DNA of 64,000 bases from assembly GCA_050180705.1 (NCBI GenBank), contig JBFXDX010000003.1:124001-188000 (forward strand), written 5' to 3'. This stretch comes from SB25 sp050180705 (lineage in GTDB: Bacteria; Bacteroidota; Bacteroidia; Bacteroidales; Tenuifilaceae). Numbering within the stretch: the stretch's first letter is position 1; each line of letters opens with the position of its first letter. Below are positions 1 to 9,100 of the stretch, one piece after another. A model generated the notes under the pieces. That model ran no database searches. It worked only from the letters and a program-made list of their open reading frames with translations, and had not been told where the DNA came from. The translations under genes and the position numbers were made by a program.

Positions 1-1
1 G

Positions 2-1243
2 GTGTTTTTTAATGCTAGCAAGGCATACATGAATGCAACCCAAAATGTGATTGACGAGGAAAAGATGGGTATTGTTATTCAGGAAATTTGTGGAAATCAA
101 TATGGTAATTTATATCTGCCTACATTGTCGGGAGTTGCCCGTAGTATCAATTTTTACCCGATAGGCTCGGAGCAGCCCGAGGACGGAGTTGCCAGCATTG
201 GTTTTGGTTTAGGCAAGTTAATTGTCGATGGAGGTGTTTCGCTGCGTTTCTCACCCAAATTTCCCAAGAAAGTTCTTCAGCTTTCAACGCCAGAAATGGC
301 TTTACGTCAAACACAGAAAAGTTTCTTTGCGCTCAACACCGATCCTGCTGCATTCATTCCACAGGTTGATGATGGTATGAATCTGATTAAAATGGATATT
401 AATCAGGCAAATGATATTCCAGATCTTCGGTATGTTACTTCGACCTATGATTTTCATAGTGGAATTCTGCGTGATGGTTATCACGACGAGGGCTCCAAGT
501 TGATTACTTTCGCCGGAATTCTAAAACACAAAACTTTTCCGTTGGACGAAGTGTTGCAGAGTTTGCTGGAGATTGGAAAGAAGGAGATGAATAACCATAT
601 TGAAATTGAGTTTGCGCTTAATCTTAATACGCCCAAGGATATGCCTAAACTGTTTAATTTTCTTCAGATTAGGCCAATCGTGGAAAGCGATCAATCCGAA
701 AGTATTAGTTGGGATTCAATCGATTACTCAAAGGCTTTAATCTATTCAAAGTCAGCCTTAGGGCACGGCACAGTAAGGGATATTTTTGATTTTGTGTACA
801 TTAAACCCGACAAGTTTAATCCTGCTCAAACAAAGGAAATAGCCCATCAGGTTGAGGAAATTAATAAAAGGTATATAGATTTAAAGCGAAATTACATTAT
901 TGTAGGACCTGGACGCTGGGGAAGTAGTGACCCTTGGCTGGGCATTCCAATTAAATGGTCCCAGATTTCGGAGGCTAGGGTTATTGTTGAGTCGGGTTTA
1001 GAGAACTTTAGGGTTGATCCGAGCCAAGGAACCCATTTTTTCCAGAATCTAACTTCGTTCAGGGTGGCTTACTTAACCATTAATCCATACATGAATGATG
1101 GTTTGTATGATTTGGACTACCTAAATTCTAAAGAGGCTTCGTTTGAAACAGAATTTGTTAGATGCATTACTTTTTCGCAGCCACTTTCGATTCAGGTCGA
1201 TGGTAAAAACAACTTGGGTATCATTTTGAAAGCAGAAGAATAG
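2..1243 (+). CDS. PEP/pyruvate-binding domain protein (PEP synthase-like), 3' part
   Basis: The reading frame is open at the left edge, so only the last 413 codons are seen and the true start lies outside. The segment has the look of the end of a PPDK_N (PEP/pyruvate-binding, ATP-grasp) domain: a stretch near residue 220 reads FNFLQIRPIV, like the QIRPL that closes this domain in PEP synthase and pyruvate phosphate dikinase. A conserved tail follows with VGPGRWGSSDPWLG (about residue 302). No PEP-utilising mobile His domain follows, so the protein may be a stand-alone phosphotransfer or sensory relative rather than a true PEP synthase. The family call rests on motif recognition. A weak hairpin lies 45 bp downstream. 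Confidence 0.75.
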   Translation: MFFNASKAYMNATQNVIDEEKMGIVIQEICGNQYGNLYLPTLSGVARSINFYPIGSEQPEDGVASIGFGLGKLIVDGGVSLRFSPKFPKKVLQLSTPEMALRQTQKSFFALNTDPAAFIPQVDDGMNLIKMDINQANDIPDLRYVTSTYDFHSGILRDGYHDEGSKLITFAGILKHKTFPLDEVLQSLLEIGKKEMNNHIEIEFALNLNTPKDMPKLFNFLQIRPIVESDQSESISWDSIDYSKALIYSKSALGHGTVRDIFDFVYIKPDKFNPAQTKEIAHQVEEINKRYIDLKRNYIIVGPGRWGSSDPWLGIPIKWSQISEARVIVESGLENFRVDPSQGTHFFQNLTSFRVAYLTINPYMNDGLYDLDYLNSKEASFETEFVRCITFSQPLSIQVDGKNNLGIILKAEE

Positions 1244-1287
1244 GCTGTGGTTAAGATTTGATATTAAACTCTCAAAAAACTGTTTAA

Positions 1288-1318
1288 GATCATATTTTTA
1301 TATGATCATTTTCTTTTG
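1288..1318 (+). terminator. Weak AT-rich hairpin after the PEP-binding gene
   Basis: An 8-bp stem (GATCATAT/ATATGATC, 1288-1295 with 1300-1307) with a four-T loop is followed by ATTTTCTTTT. It is placed like a terminator between the first gene and gdhA, but the stem is almost all A-T, so strength is doubtful. Confidence 0.4.
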
Positions 1319-1345
1319 AAATGTCATTATTAAGACACAAATTTG
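1316..1345 (+). promoter_or_regulatory. Candidate gdhA promoter
   Basis: TTG at 1316-1318, 19 bp of spacer, then CAAATTTG at 1338-1345. This differs at one base from the Bacteroidota -7 element TAnnTTTG and has the expected spacing. It would give a leader of about 70 nt before the gdhA ATG. It overlaps the tail of the hairpin above. Confidence 0.4.
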
Positions 1346-1420
1346 AACAACTTTTTCAGGGCATAAATCCTGATAGTTTTAATTAAACATTGAGCTTTTA
1401 CAAATCAAAAAAATTAAGCG

Positions 1421-2758
1421 ATGAATGTAAATAATTTAATGGCTGAGCTTGAAAAGAAACACCCAGGTGAGGTGGAGTACTTACAGGCTGTTCACGAAGT
1501 TCTTGAGTCAATTGAAGAGATCTACAATCAAAATCCTCAATACGAATCTGCAAAGATTATTGAGCGTTTGGTTGAGCCTGATCGTATTTTCACCTTTAAG
1601 GTGCCTTGGATGGATGACGAAGGAAATATTCACGTTAACTTAGCTTACCGTGTTCAATTCAACAACGCCATTGGACCATACAAAGGTGGTTTACGTTTCC
1701 ACCCAAGTGTAAACCTTTCAATTTTAAAATTCTTAGGTTTCGAGCAAATTTTCAAGAACAGCTTAACTACTCTTCCTATGGGTGGTGGTAAAGGTGGTTC
1801 AGACTTCAACCCAAAAGGTCGTAGTGATGCCGAAGTTATGCGTTTCTGCCAATCTTTCATGCTAGAGCTTTGGAAACACATTGGCCCAGAAACTGACGTT
1901 CCTGCTGGTGATATAGGTGTTGGTGGTCGTGAAATCGGCTTCCTATACGGTATGTACAGAAAACTAGCTGGTGAAAATACTGGTGTATTAACTGGTAAAG
2001 GTCTTAACTGGGGTGGTTCTTTAATCCGTCCTGAGGCTACTGGTTTCGGTGCTACTTATTTTGCAAAAGAAATGCTTGCTACTAAGGGTCAAACCTATAG
2101 TGGTAAGAGAGTTGCTATCTCTGGTTTCGGTAACGTTGCTTGGGGTGCTGCTTTAAAAGTAACCGAACTTGGTGGTAAAGTTGTTACTATTTCTGGTCCT
2201 GATGGTTACATCTACGACGAGGCTGGTATCAGCGGCGAAAAGATCGATTATTTACTAGAACTTCGCGCTTCTAACCAAGATATCGTTGAGCCTTACGCTA
2301 AGAAATTTGCTGGTTCAAAATTCGTTGCTGGCAAACGTCCTTGGGAAGTAAAAGTTGATGTAGCTATGCCTTGCGCTACTCAAAACGAACTTGGTAAGGT
2401 TGATGCTGAAACTTTAGTAAAGAATGGTGTTATGTGTGTTGCTGAAGGCGCAAACATGCCATGTACTCCAGAAGCTATTGAAGTATTCCACAAGAATAAG
2501 ATTTTATTTGCTCCTGGTAAAGCAGTAAACGCTGGTGGTGTTGCTACTTCTGGTCTTGAAATGAGCCAAAACAGCATGAAACTAAGCTGGGGTCGTGAAG
2601 AGGTTGACGAACGTCTACACCAAATCATGAGAAACATTCACGAAGCTTGCGTTAAATATGGTACTGAAAAAGATGGTTATATCAACTATGTAAAAGGTGC
2701 TAACGTTGCTGGTTTCGTTAAAGTTGCTAACGCTATGTTAGATCAAGGTTTAGTTTAA
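1421..2758 (+). CDS. gdhA: NADP-type glutamate dehydrogenase
   Basis: It catalyses reversible reductive amination of 2-oxoglutarate to L-glutamate in the cytoplasm, the main ammonium entry route in many Bacteroidota. The 445-residue length is that of the hexameric bacterial enzyme. The substrate domain contains KGGLRFHPSV (about 88-97) and PMGGGKGGSDF (119-129) with the catalytic lysine at about K124. The Rossmann domain has SGFGNVA (234-240), and the strand-end motif VVTISGPDG has Ser rather than an acidic residue, which fits NADP(H). The ATG start gives the full N-terminal helix. Codon use is strikingly uniform (GGT, GCT, CGT), a sign of high expression. The gene is monocistronic, closed by a strong bidirectional terminator. 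Confidence 0.97.
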   Translation: MNVNNLMAELEKKHPGEVEYLQAVHEVLESIEEIYNQNPQYESAKIIERLVEPDRIFTFKVPWMDDEGNIHVNLAYRVQFNNAIGPYKGGLRFHPSVNLSILKFLGFEQIFKNSLTTLPMGGGKGGSDFNPKGRSDAEVMRFCQSFMLELWKHIGPETDVPAGDIGVGGREIGFLYGMYRKLAGENTGVLTGKGLNWGGSLIRPEATGFGATYFAKEMLATKGQTYSGKRVAISGFGNVAWGAALKVTELGGKVVTISGPDGYIYDEAGISGEKIDYLLELRASNQDIVEPYAKKFAGSKFVAGKRPWEVKVDVAMPCATQNELGKVDAETLVKNGVMCVAEGANMPCTPEAIEVFHKNKILFAPGKAVNAGGVATSGLEMSQNSMKLSWGREEVDERLHQIMRNIHEACVKYGTEKDGYINYVKGANVAGFVKVANAMLDQGLV

Positions 2759-2776
2759 TAAACCATACTATATAAG

Positions 2777-2803
2777 AAAACGGGGAGTTTTGCTCCCCGT
2801 TTT
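2777..2803. terminator. Bidirectional terminator between gdhA and the minus-strand operon
   Basis: An 11-bp stem (AAAACGGGGAG, 2777-2787; CTCCCCGTTTT, 2793-2803) with a 5-nt loop is flanked by A runs on the left and T runs on the right. It can therefore end gdhA on the plus strand and the 2822-16469 operon on the minus strand. Confidence 0.9.
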
Positions 2804-2821
2804 TATTTTATATTTTTCAGA

Positions 2822-3619
2822 TTATCGTTTCTTGATGTTGCTTATTAACCAGCCCGAATTATTGGATGATCGATTGAATTCTTCAACTGTGATTTCCCAA
2901 TCAGTTAGTGTAATAGTATAGGTTACTTTTTCAATCGTCTGTATTTTAATTCTATTTTTAGCAATTTCGGTAAGAAAAAGCATTGTATGGTTGGTGCCCA
3001 CTGATGTAGGGAAGTAGTAAATAGGGTTAGTGTAACCATTCAGCTTCCGCAGATTGATGAAGTTTGTTTCGTGACTGTTGGGCGATATGAAATTTATAGC
3101 GAGGCTGTCCTCAATGGCTTTAAAACAGTTGGTGTTTACCTTGTTAATTACCCATTTTGCAGATCTATCGGGCAAAACTTCTGGAATAAGTTCTATGTTT
3201 GCCCAATTTTCTTTTCCATTGTAGGTTATATTCACCTTTGCATTAGCTTTAACATTGCCACTGTAAAGGTTGATATATTGAGGATTATCCTGATTATCGA
3301 TATAAGCAATGAATTGGCTGCATAGTTCCCTATATAATGAGTCATTTATTAATCTAGTATCCTCAGCATTGATAAGGTATAGCAGATAGTTTGATCGGGG
3401 AACTTTTTTTGCAAATTCATCAGTAATTAACTTGCCAATCCAGTCAGTTTTATAGTTGAACCTATCGATAAATTCGCCGAATTGCTTTACCTGAAGGTAG
3501 TATTCCTTAGGAGTTTGCAACGTTTCATTATTGATAGGCATTATTTGCCCGAATGAGGTTAGGCTAATTCCAGTTACAATAATATTGAGTAAATGATATT
3601 TTATGAAACGTATTTTCAT
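2822..3619 (-). CDS. Exported protein of unknown function (operon gene 4)
   Basis: This is a 265-residue protein with an N-terminal basic/hydrophobic signal (about residues 1-25, ending near SFGQ), so probably periplasmic or surface-exposed. No family is recognised. The middle and C-terminal parts alternate short strands and end in a W-containing strand pattern (WVINKVN, later GWLISNIKK), which recalls NTF2-like alpha+beta folds. The same style is seen in the neighbouring 208-residue protein and the N-terminal half of the 641-residue barrel protein. Its ATG overlaps the stop of the upstream gene by one base (TAATG), so translation is probably coupled. It is the last gene of the minus-strand operon. 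Confidence 0.8.
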   Translation of the reverse strand: MKIRFIKYHLLNIIVTGISLTSFGQIMPINNETLQTPKEYYLQVKQFGEFIDRFNYKTDWIGKLITDEFAKKVPRSNYLLYLINAEDTRLINDSLYRELCSQFIAYIDNQDNPQYINLYSGNVKANAKVNITYNGKENWANIELIPEVLPDRSAKWVINKVNTNCFKAIEDSLAINFISPNSHETNFINLRKLNGYTNPIYYFPTSVGTNHTMLFLTEIAKNRIKIQTIEKVTYTITLTDWEITVEEFNRSSNNSGWLISNIKKR

Positions 3620-4245
3620 TAAACCTTTTTGGTTTCAGTAGCCTTAATATTTCCTAAAAGAACTTTCCATTTCTTCTCGTTAAAGAATTTATCTTCAACT
3701 AGGTCAATTACAATTTCAATTTCCTTTTTCGTAACATCCCTGTAAACCAGATTATCTCCAGTAAATCCCGAGAATTCCTGGATAACCGTGGCCGAAGAGT
3801 AGTATCGCCCATCGGGACCTTTCGTAAAGCTCGAGATGTAAACCAAATCGTAGAATTTGATTACAACAGCAGTGTATGGAAGTGATTTCAACCGGGCCAA
3901 ATACTTTTCCATTGGGCGAACTTGCAGATTAACGCTACCATCGGGCATTACTACCGATGTTTGCATTTCGGCTCCTTTTAAGAATAGCTTCAAGGCTTCT
4001 TTCTCGGCCATATTTCTTCGTTCTGCAGGTTGATCCTTGCTGCCAATAGTAACGATATGCTGCTGGAATTCTTCCACCTTTTGCTTTGTTTGTTCTTTAA
4101 AAATCTCAATATCATCGTCGGAGAGGTTGATTTCATCAACAATTTTAGCCTCTTTGCTGCTTGCCGCTGTTTTTGAAGGTTCTTGGGAGTGTGCAGTTGC
4201 GAGTATCCCAATAAAAAGAATAGTTATTATGTACTTCATATTCAT
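3619..4245 (-). CDS. Small exported protein of unknown function (operon gene 3)
   Basis: A 208-residue protein with a clear signal peptide (hydrophobic residues about 4-18, cleavage near AHSQ). The mature part starts with a Ser/Ala-rich linker and a charged helix (about 35-95), followed by beta-rich sequence with a PDG turn near residue 102 and a closing KKWKVLLGNI strand (about 190-199). No family is recognised; the helix-then-sheet order is compatible with an NTF2-like fold. It lies 17 bp after the 641-residue barrel gene and shares one base with the next gene, so it belongs to the operon. Confidence 0.8.
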   Translation of the reverse strand: MNMKYIITILFIGILATAHSQEPSKTAASSKEAKIVDEINLSDDDIEIFKEQTKQKVEEFQQHIVTIGSKDQPAERRNMAEKEALKLFLKGAEMQTSVVMPDGSVNLQVRPMEKYLARLKSLPYTAVVIKFYDLVYISSFTKGPDGRYYSSATVIQEFSGFTGDNLVYRDVTKKEIEIVIDLVEDKFFNEKKWKVLLGNIKATETKKV

Positions 4246-4262
4246 ATTATTGTAAAATATTC

Positions 4263-6188
4263 TTAAAATTTATAACTCACTCCAAACTTAACACCATATT
4301 TTGAAATACCAACTTTTTTTGATGTCGATGAATTGCCAAATGCATCGGTATAGGTTGACGATGATGAAACATTACTAAAGCTATACGAAATCTCAGGTCC
4401 AACGTACACTGTTGTAAAGTAGTTTATGGGCCAAGTTACTCCAATACATGCTTTAAATGTTAGTAAAAAAGATGCGACATCAGCTTTTCCTGTATTGTTG
4501 ATGTTAGTATTGGATACAAAGCCTAGTTCAGGACTAGATATTATTTGCATTGCTTCAGGATATTGTTCGTAGTAACCCGAGGTAGAGAACGATCCAGTAG
4601 TTTTATATTTTGAATTGATGTTGAATGATGGTACGATTCCCGTTTCAAGGAAAAATCCCCATTTTTCAGGATCGGTGTTACTATGGATGGTTATACTGAT
4701 TGGAATTGATAGGTATGAGAAGCTTAGTAAAGAATCCATGTCCGAATCAACATTTTTTAGGTATAGTTCGCCGTTAGCATCGGTAGAGTACTCTGTATTT
4801 CGGAAACTCCCATTTAAACTAGTATTTGCGCTATATCTACTATATCCAATTCCTGCGGTTATTCCTATTCTGTTATAAAAGTACCATGTTGCATTTACTT
4901 CGGCATTAAACAGGACTTTTCCCTTGTTTTCCCATTTTAGGATTGAATTGCTATTTAGATTTGGGTCGTTAAGTTGAACTATTCCAGAGCCCAAGCTAAA
5001 GCCTAAAAATAAACCATTTCGTTTAAGGCTAGTTATTGGTTTAGTTGGAAGTTCCTGTGTGGCAGTTTCGGCAGTTGGACTGTATAGATTTACACCAAAC
5101 TTATCGATGCTGCTCAGTTTAAAGTTTTTAAAAGTATTTTCGTCGCGTTCAAACGAAACTTTAAAGTCGTACTTGGAATTATCGCGGAAGACAGTTTTAG
5201 ATTGGTACTTCCCCGAAAAAAACTTATCGATATAACCATTTATGTAGTAGCGTTCATTTCCTTCGGGAATTACCTTGCCAAATTCGGCAGAATCGATGTT
5301 GATACCTAAATTTCGAATACCCTCGGGGTATGAGTTTACCAGACTTTTTTCATACTCGTTTATTGCAATCCATCTACTCTGAGGATCTGGTTCAATATCA
5401 TTTGCAACCTTAAGGGTTGGATCTTTGAATAGACCTAAAAATGAAATGCTGTAGTACGACTTATCCTCAGACGATTCCTTGGGATCGGTAAGCAGGTTTA
5501 GAAAGTTGATATAATCGTTAAGTAAAGCCCTTGTTTGATCCTTTATCAGCTGCATATCTTTTTCGGAGAATGTTACGCTTTTTACCTCGGCCAGCATTTT
5601 GGAATCGTCGGCCAGTGTTTTTGATTTACTGCTTCGTACACCGGCAATTTTATAACTTTCAAAGTTTTTATTCTTTTGAAAAAAGGCAATTCGGTATAGA
5701 AGTTCCTCGGTTTGTGTGTTTTTCTGCTGGTTAAGGTAGTTCCCATCTATATGTTTTGAGGTTAGTAGATCAACGGTGTAAATATCATTCCCGTGCGAAA
5801 TTATATTGCCAGCCTTGATATTGCCAAAATCTATAGAAAACTTCATTCCATCGGGATACCAAAGCAGCATGTTGGATACGTAGGTCTCAAGTTCATAGGC
5901 TTCGCTGAGTTTATGTGCTGGATCCAGATCGTTGTATATAATCGCCTTTCGGCTTACGAACAAATCAATAAGTGTTTGACTTGTTTTGTTAACCTGATCG
6001 ATGTCAACAACATTGTCGGCCAATTGATTGTTGTATTGTTCATAGCTTCGCAGTAATTTAATTGCCTCGTTATAAATAACAGCCTTTTGCTTTTCTGAAA
6101 ATTCCTGCGAGAATGTTTTTGTACTGAAAATAATGCAAACAGCAACTAGTGTAATTCGGAGAAATATCTTTATATAGTTCATATTCAT
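4263..6188 (-). CDS. Outer-membrane beta-barrel protein with periplasmic N-terminal domains
   Basis: A 641-residue protein. The signal peptide spans about residues 1-27 (cut near TFSQ). Residues about 30-370 hold two similar alpha+beta segments: each has a helix beginning FSEK, and further on WYPDGMKFSIDFG in the first and SYPEGIRNLGINID in the second. This suggests an internal duplication of a small NTF2-like domain. From about residue 390 the sequence becomes amphipathic beta strands rich in G, Y and F and ends GVKFGVSYKF with C-terminal Phe, the outer-membrane barrel signature. It lies 9 bp after the giant T9SS gene in the same operon, so it may anchor, export or sense that protein (inference). 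Confidence 0.85.
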   Translation of the reverse strand: MNMNYIKIFLRITLVAVCIIFSTKTFSQEFSEKQKAVIYNEAIKLLRSYEQYNNQLADNVVDIDQVNKTSQTLIDLFVSRKAIIYNDLDPAHKLSEAYELETYVSNMLLWYPDGMKFSIDFGNIKAGNIISHGNDIYTVDLLTSKHIDGNYLNQQKNTQTEELLYRIAFFQKNKNFESYKIAGVRSSKSKTLADDSKMLAEVKSVTFSEKDMQLIKDQTRALLNDYINFLNLLTDPKESSEDKSYYSISFLGLFKDPTLKVANDIEPDPQSRWIAINEYEKSLVNSYPEGIRNLGINIDSAEFGKVIPEGNERYYINGYIDKFFSGKYQSKTVFRDNSKYDFKVSFERDENTFKNFKLSSIDKFGVNLYSPTAETATQELPTKPITSLKRNGLFLGFSLGSGIVQLNDPNLNSNSILKWENKGKVLFNAEVNATWYFYNRIGITAGIGYSRYSANTSLNGSFRNTEYSTDANGELYLKNVDSDMDSLLSFSYLSIPISITIHSNTDPEKWGFFLETGIVPSFNINSKYKTTGSFSTSGYYEQYPEAMQIISSPELGFVSNTNINNTGKADVASFLLTFKACIGVTWPINYFTTVYVGPEISYSFSNVSSSSTYTDAFGNSSTSKKVGISKYGVKFGVSYKF

Positions 6189-6197
6189 TATTAGTAG

Positions 6198-9100
6198 TTA
6201 CTGTTTAACAATTTTTTTAACGATAACACTTGATTTATACTGCATTCTACAGAAATATATACCGCGTGGTAATTCCGAAATATTAATATAAAAATTACCG
6301 ACATCTTGGTACTGATAGCGCTTTATGGTTTTACCTAAAGCATCAGCCAAATCTACATACAAAACTCCCGGTAGGATTCCACCAAGTTCAACATTAAATT
6401 GATCTGTGGTTGGATTTGGATAAACTGTAATGGATTCGCTTGCTAAATCGGTAATGTCGTTAATAATGTCACCAGTAGGGATATTAATAATGTCACTCAT
6501 GGTATAGCACTCGCCACCGTCGTTAACCTCAACGTAGTAATTTCCCAAACTCTGATTGGCCGTGTATATGTATGTTTTAGCACCAACGATTAGTTGATCT
6601 TCATAGAACCAGCGGTAGTCCGATGCAGTGGTATTATCACAGGCCAGTATCCAAACATTTGGCCCTTTTGCATAGATTTGGGGTTTAGGCGGCGCGGCCT
6701 TTGTGTTTAGAGTAAGTATTTCAGACTCATTAGCACACCCGCCTGCTTTAACTTCAACATTGTAGTCTCCAGCAATAAGCTGACCGGCATAGTTCGATTG
6801 AGTTGCTCCGCTTATAGCAATGCCAGATCGTTTCCACTGATAGGTAAGTTCAGGAATTGAGTTCGTTACTTGCAGTTCAACCTCGGTTCCGGGGCAGAAA
6901 CTTGTGTTATTATTTGCCTCGATAATGGTTGGTTTGCTGGGAACATCATTAACTGTAACATTTATGGGCGATGTGCTAATGCTGCATAAACTGCTATTGG
7001 TTATTCTGAGCCAATAATTACCCGCGGTACCAGTTGATAAGGTGTTTGAGGTTGCATTGGTAATTGGTTCGTTATTTTTATACCATTGGTAGGTGACTAG
7101 CGGATTATTATCTACCAAGAAGTTAACACTATTGCCTTCGCAGATTGATGTTTCTCCTGTGGATACAGTTGGTAATGTTGGAAGTTGGTTCATGGTTAAA
7201 TCGACGAAGTTGGTTGAAATTGCTTCGCACAAATTGGTGTTGGTAACCTTTACAGAATACTTTCCTCCGGTTTTTGCATAAATTATATTACTATTGATTC
7301 CGCTGCTAATTCCATTAACAAGCCAATCTATTCCATCCTGATATATTGTTTGTAACAATATACTATCTCCATTGCAGAATGAATTTGTGGAGGGCTGGTC
7401 TATAATTGGTGATGTTGGAATTGAGTTGACAGTTACCGTTACCTCTGGTGTTTCTACTGAGCATAAACTGCTATTGGTGATTTGCAATGAGTAGCTTCCC
7501 GATGAGGTTGCACTATATTGACTAGTTGTAGCCCCAGAAATATTGGCACCGTCATTTTTCCACTGATAGTTTAATCCCGAAACACTATTTGTGTTGAATA
7601 TCACGCTATTTCCTTGGCAAATGGTGGTACTTCCGTATGAAACCGATGGAAGATCAGGCTTGTTGTTTACAACAATACTGATACTGTTGGTTGAGATTGA
7701 AGAGCAGTTGAAAGAGTTAGACAGTGCAACCTGATAGGTTCCACTAGCCTTGGCATAAAACTCTTTAGAATTGGAACCTACAGTTCCATTATTGAGGTAC
7801 CATTGATAAGTAATATCGGGAACCTCTGTAATTCTTAGTAAAACGCTGTCTCCGCTACATAAACTTGTAATGTAAGGTTGATCAATAATTGGAGCCACGG
7901 GAACGGGATTAACAGTAACCGCAATTTCTGGAGTTTCAGTCCAGCATGCGTTACTATTTGTTAATTGTAGTGAGTAGTTGCCCGACGCGGTTGCTGTATA
8001 TTGGTTTGTTGTAGCACCAATAATACTGGCCCCGTTATTTTTCCATTGATAGTTTAATCCTGAAACGTTGATAGTGCTAAATACAACACTAGTTCCGCTA
8101 CAAACAGTTGTTGAACCGTAACTTAAAGAGGGTAATGCTGGAACTTCATTAACCACAATACTAACAGGATCCTTTGAAATATTGGAACACCCGACGCTGT
8201 TTGTTACTTTAGCAGTGTACAGGCCTGGCTCTTTAGTTGTGTAGTATAGCTGGTTTTCTAATAGATTTCCTCCATTCTTATACCAGTTAACAGTAATATT
8301 GCTTAAGGCTCCTAAATTAAGTTTAACGCTATCACCCTGACAGAAAGTAGTGGCCGATTCGGCTGTAATAACAGGAGATGCAGGCGTTTCGTTAACCGTA
8401 ATCGCTTTTAACGCTGAAACATCCATGCATGTAGAGGCCAGTTTATTGGTTACTATTACCTGATAATTGCCAGAAAGTGTTTTTACCGTTAGTTGGTTTG
8501 TTGTATTGCTTATGTTTTCGCTATTGAGTTGCCATTGGTAACTATAATTTGAATCGGAAGGAACCGAATAAACTACGCTATCACCGGAACAGAAAGTGGG
8601 CGAACCATACTCAAGGGTTAAAACTGCGCTGGGCGTTGTAGTAACGACGACATTGTGAATTGCTTTGGCCGAACAACCATTGGAACCTGTGGCGGTTAAT
8701 GTTATCTTATAATTTCCTAAAGTTGGGAATCCATGTACAAAAATACTATCGCCTGTGGTTGAAACAGGGCTATTATCCCCAAAGTCCCATTCCCAATTAA
8801 CTAGACCAACAGAAGGTATTGTGTTTTTGATAGTTGATGCCAAACCAGTACAAACGTCGCTGGCGGTAAATGAAATAGGTATGGTGTCGTTGACAAAAAC
8901 TGTATCAGAGTAAACATATGAATTTACTGATAAACTAACATAATGTTTGCCAGGAGTTGAAAAAAGATGTTTGGGATTTTTTAGAGTGCTAAACGTATTG
9001 TCACCAAAATCCCATAACCATGTTGCCTCGCCTTCAAGCATAGCGCTATGATCAGTAAAAGTTGTAGAATCGCCTAGGCAAACGGTATCGGCTGTATAAA

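Noticed and set aside
2..1243. Complete gene starting at the GTG at position 2
   Set aside because: The segment begins in the middle of a conserved domain, so the start must lie upstream of the window.
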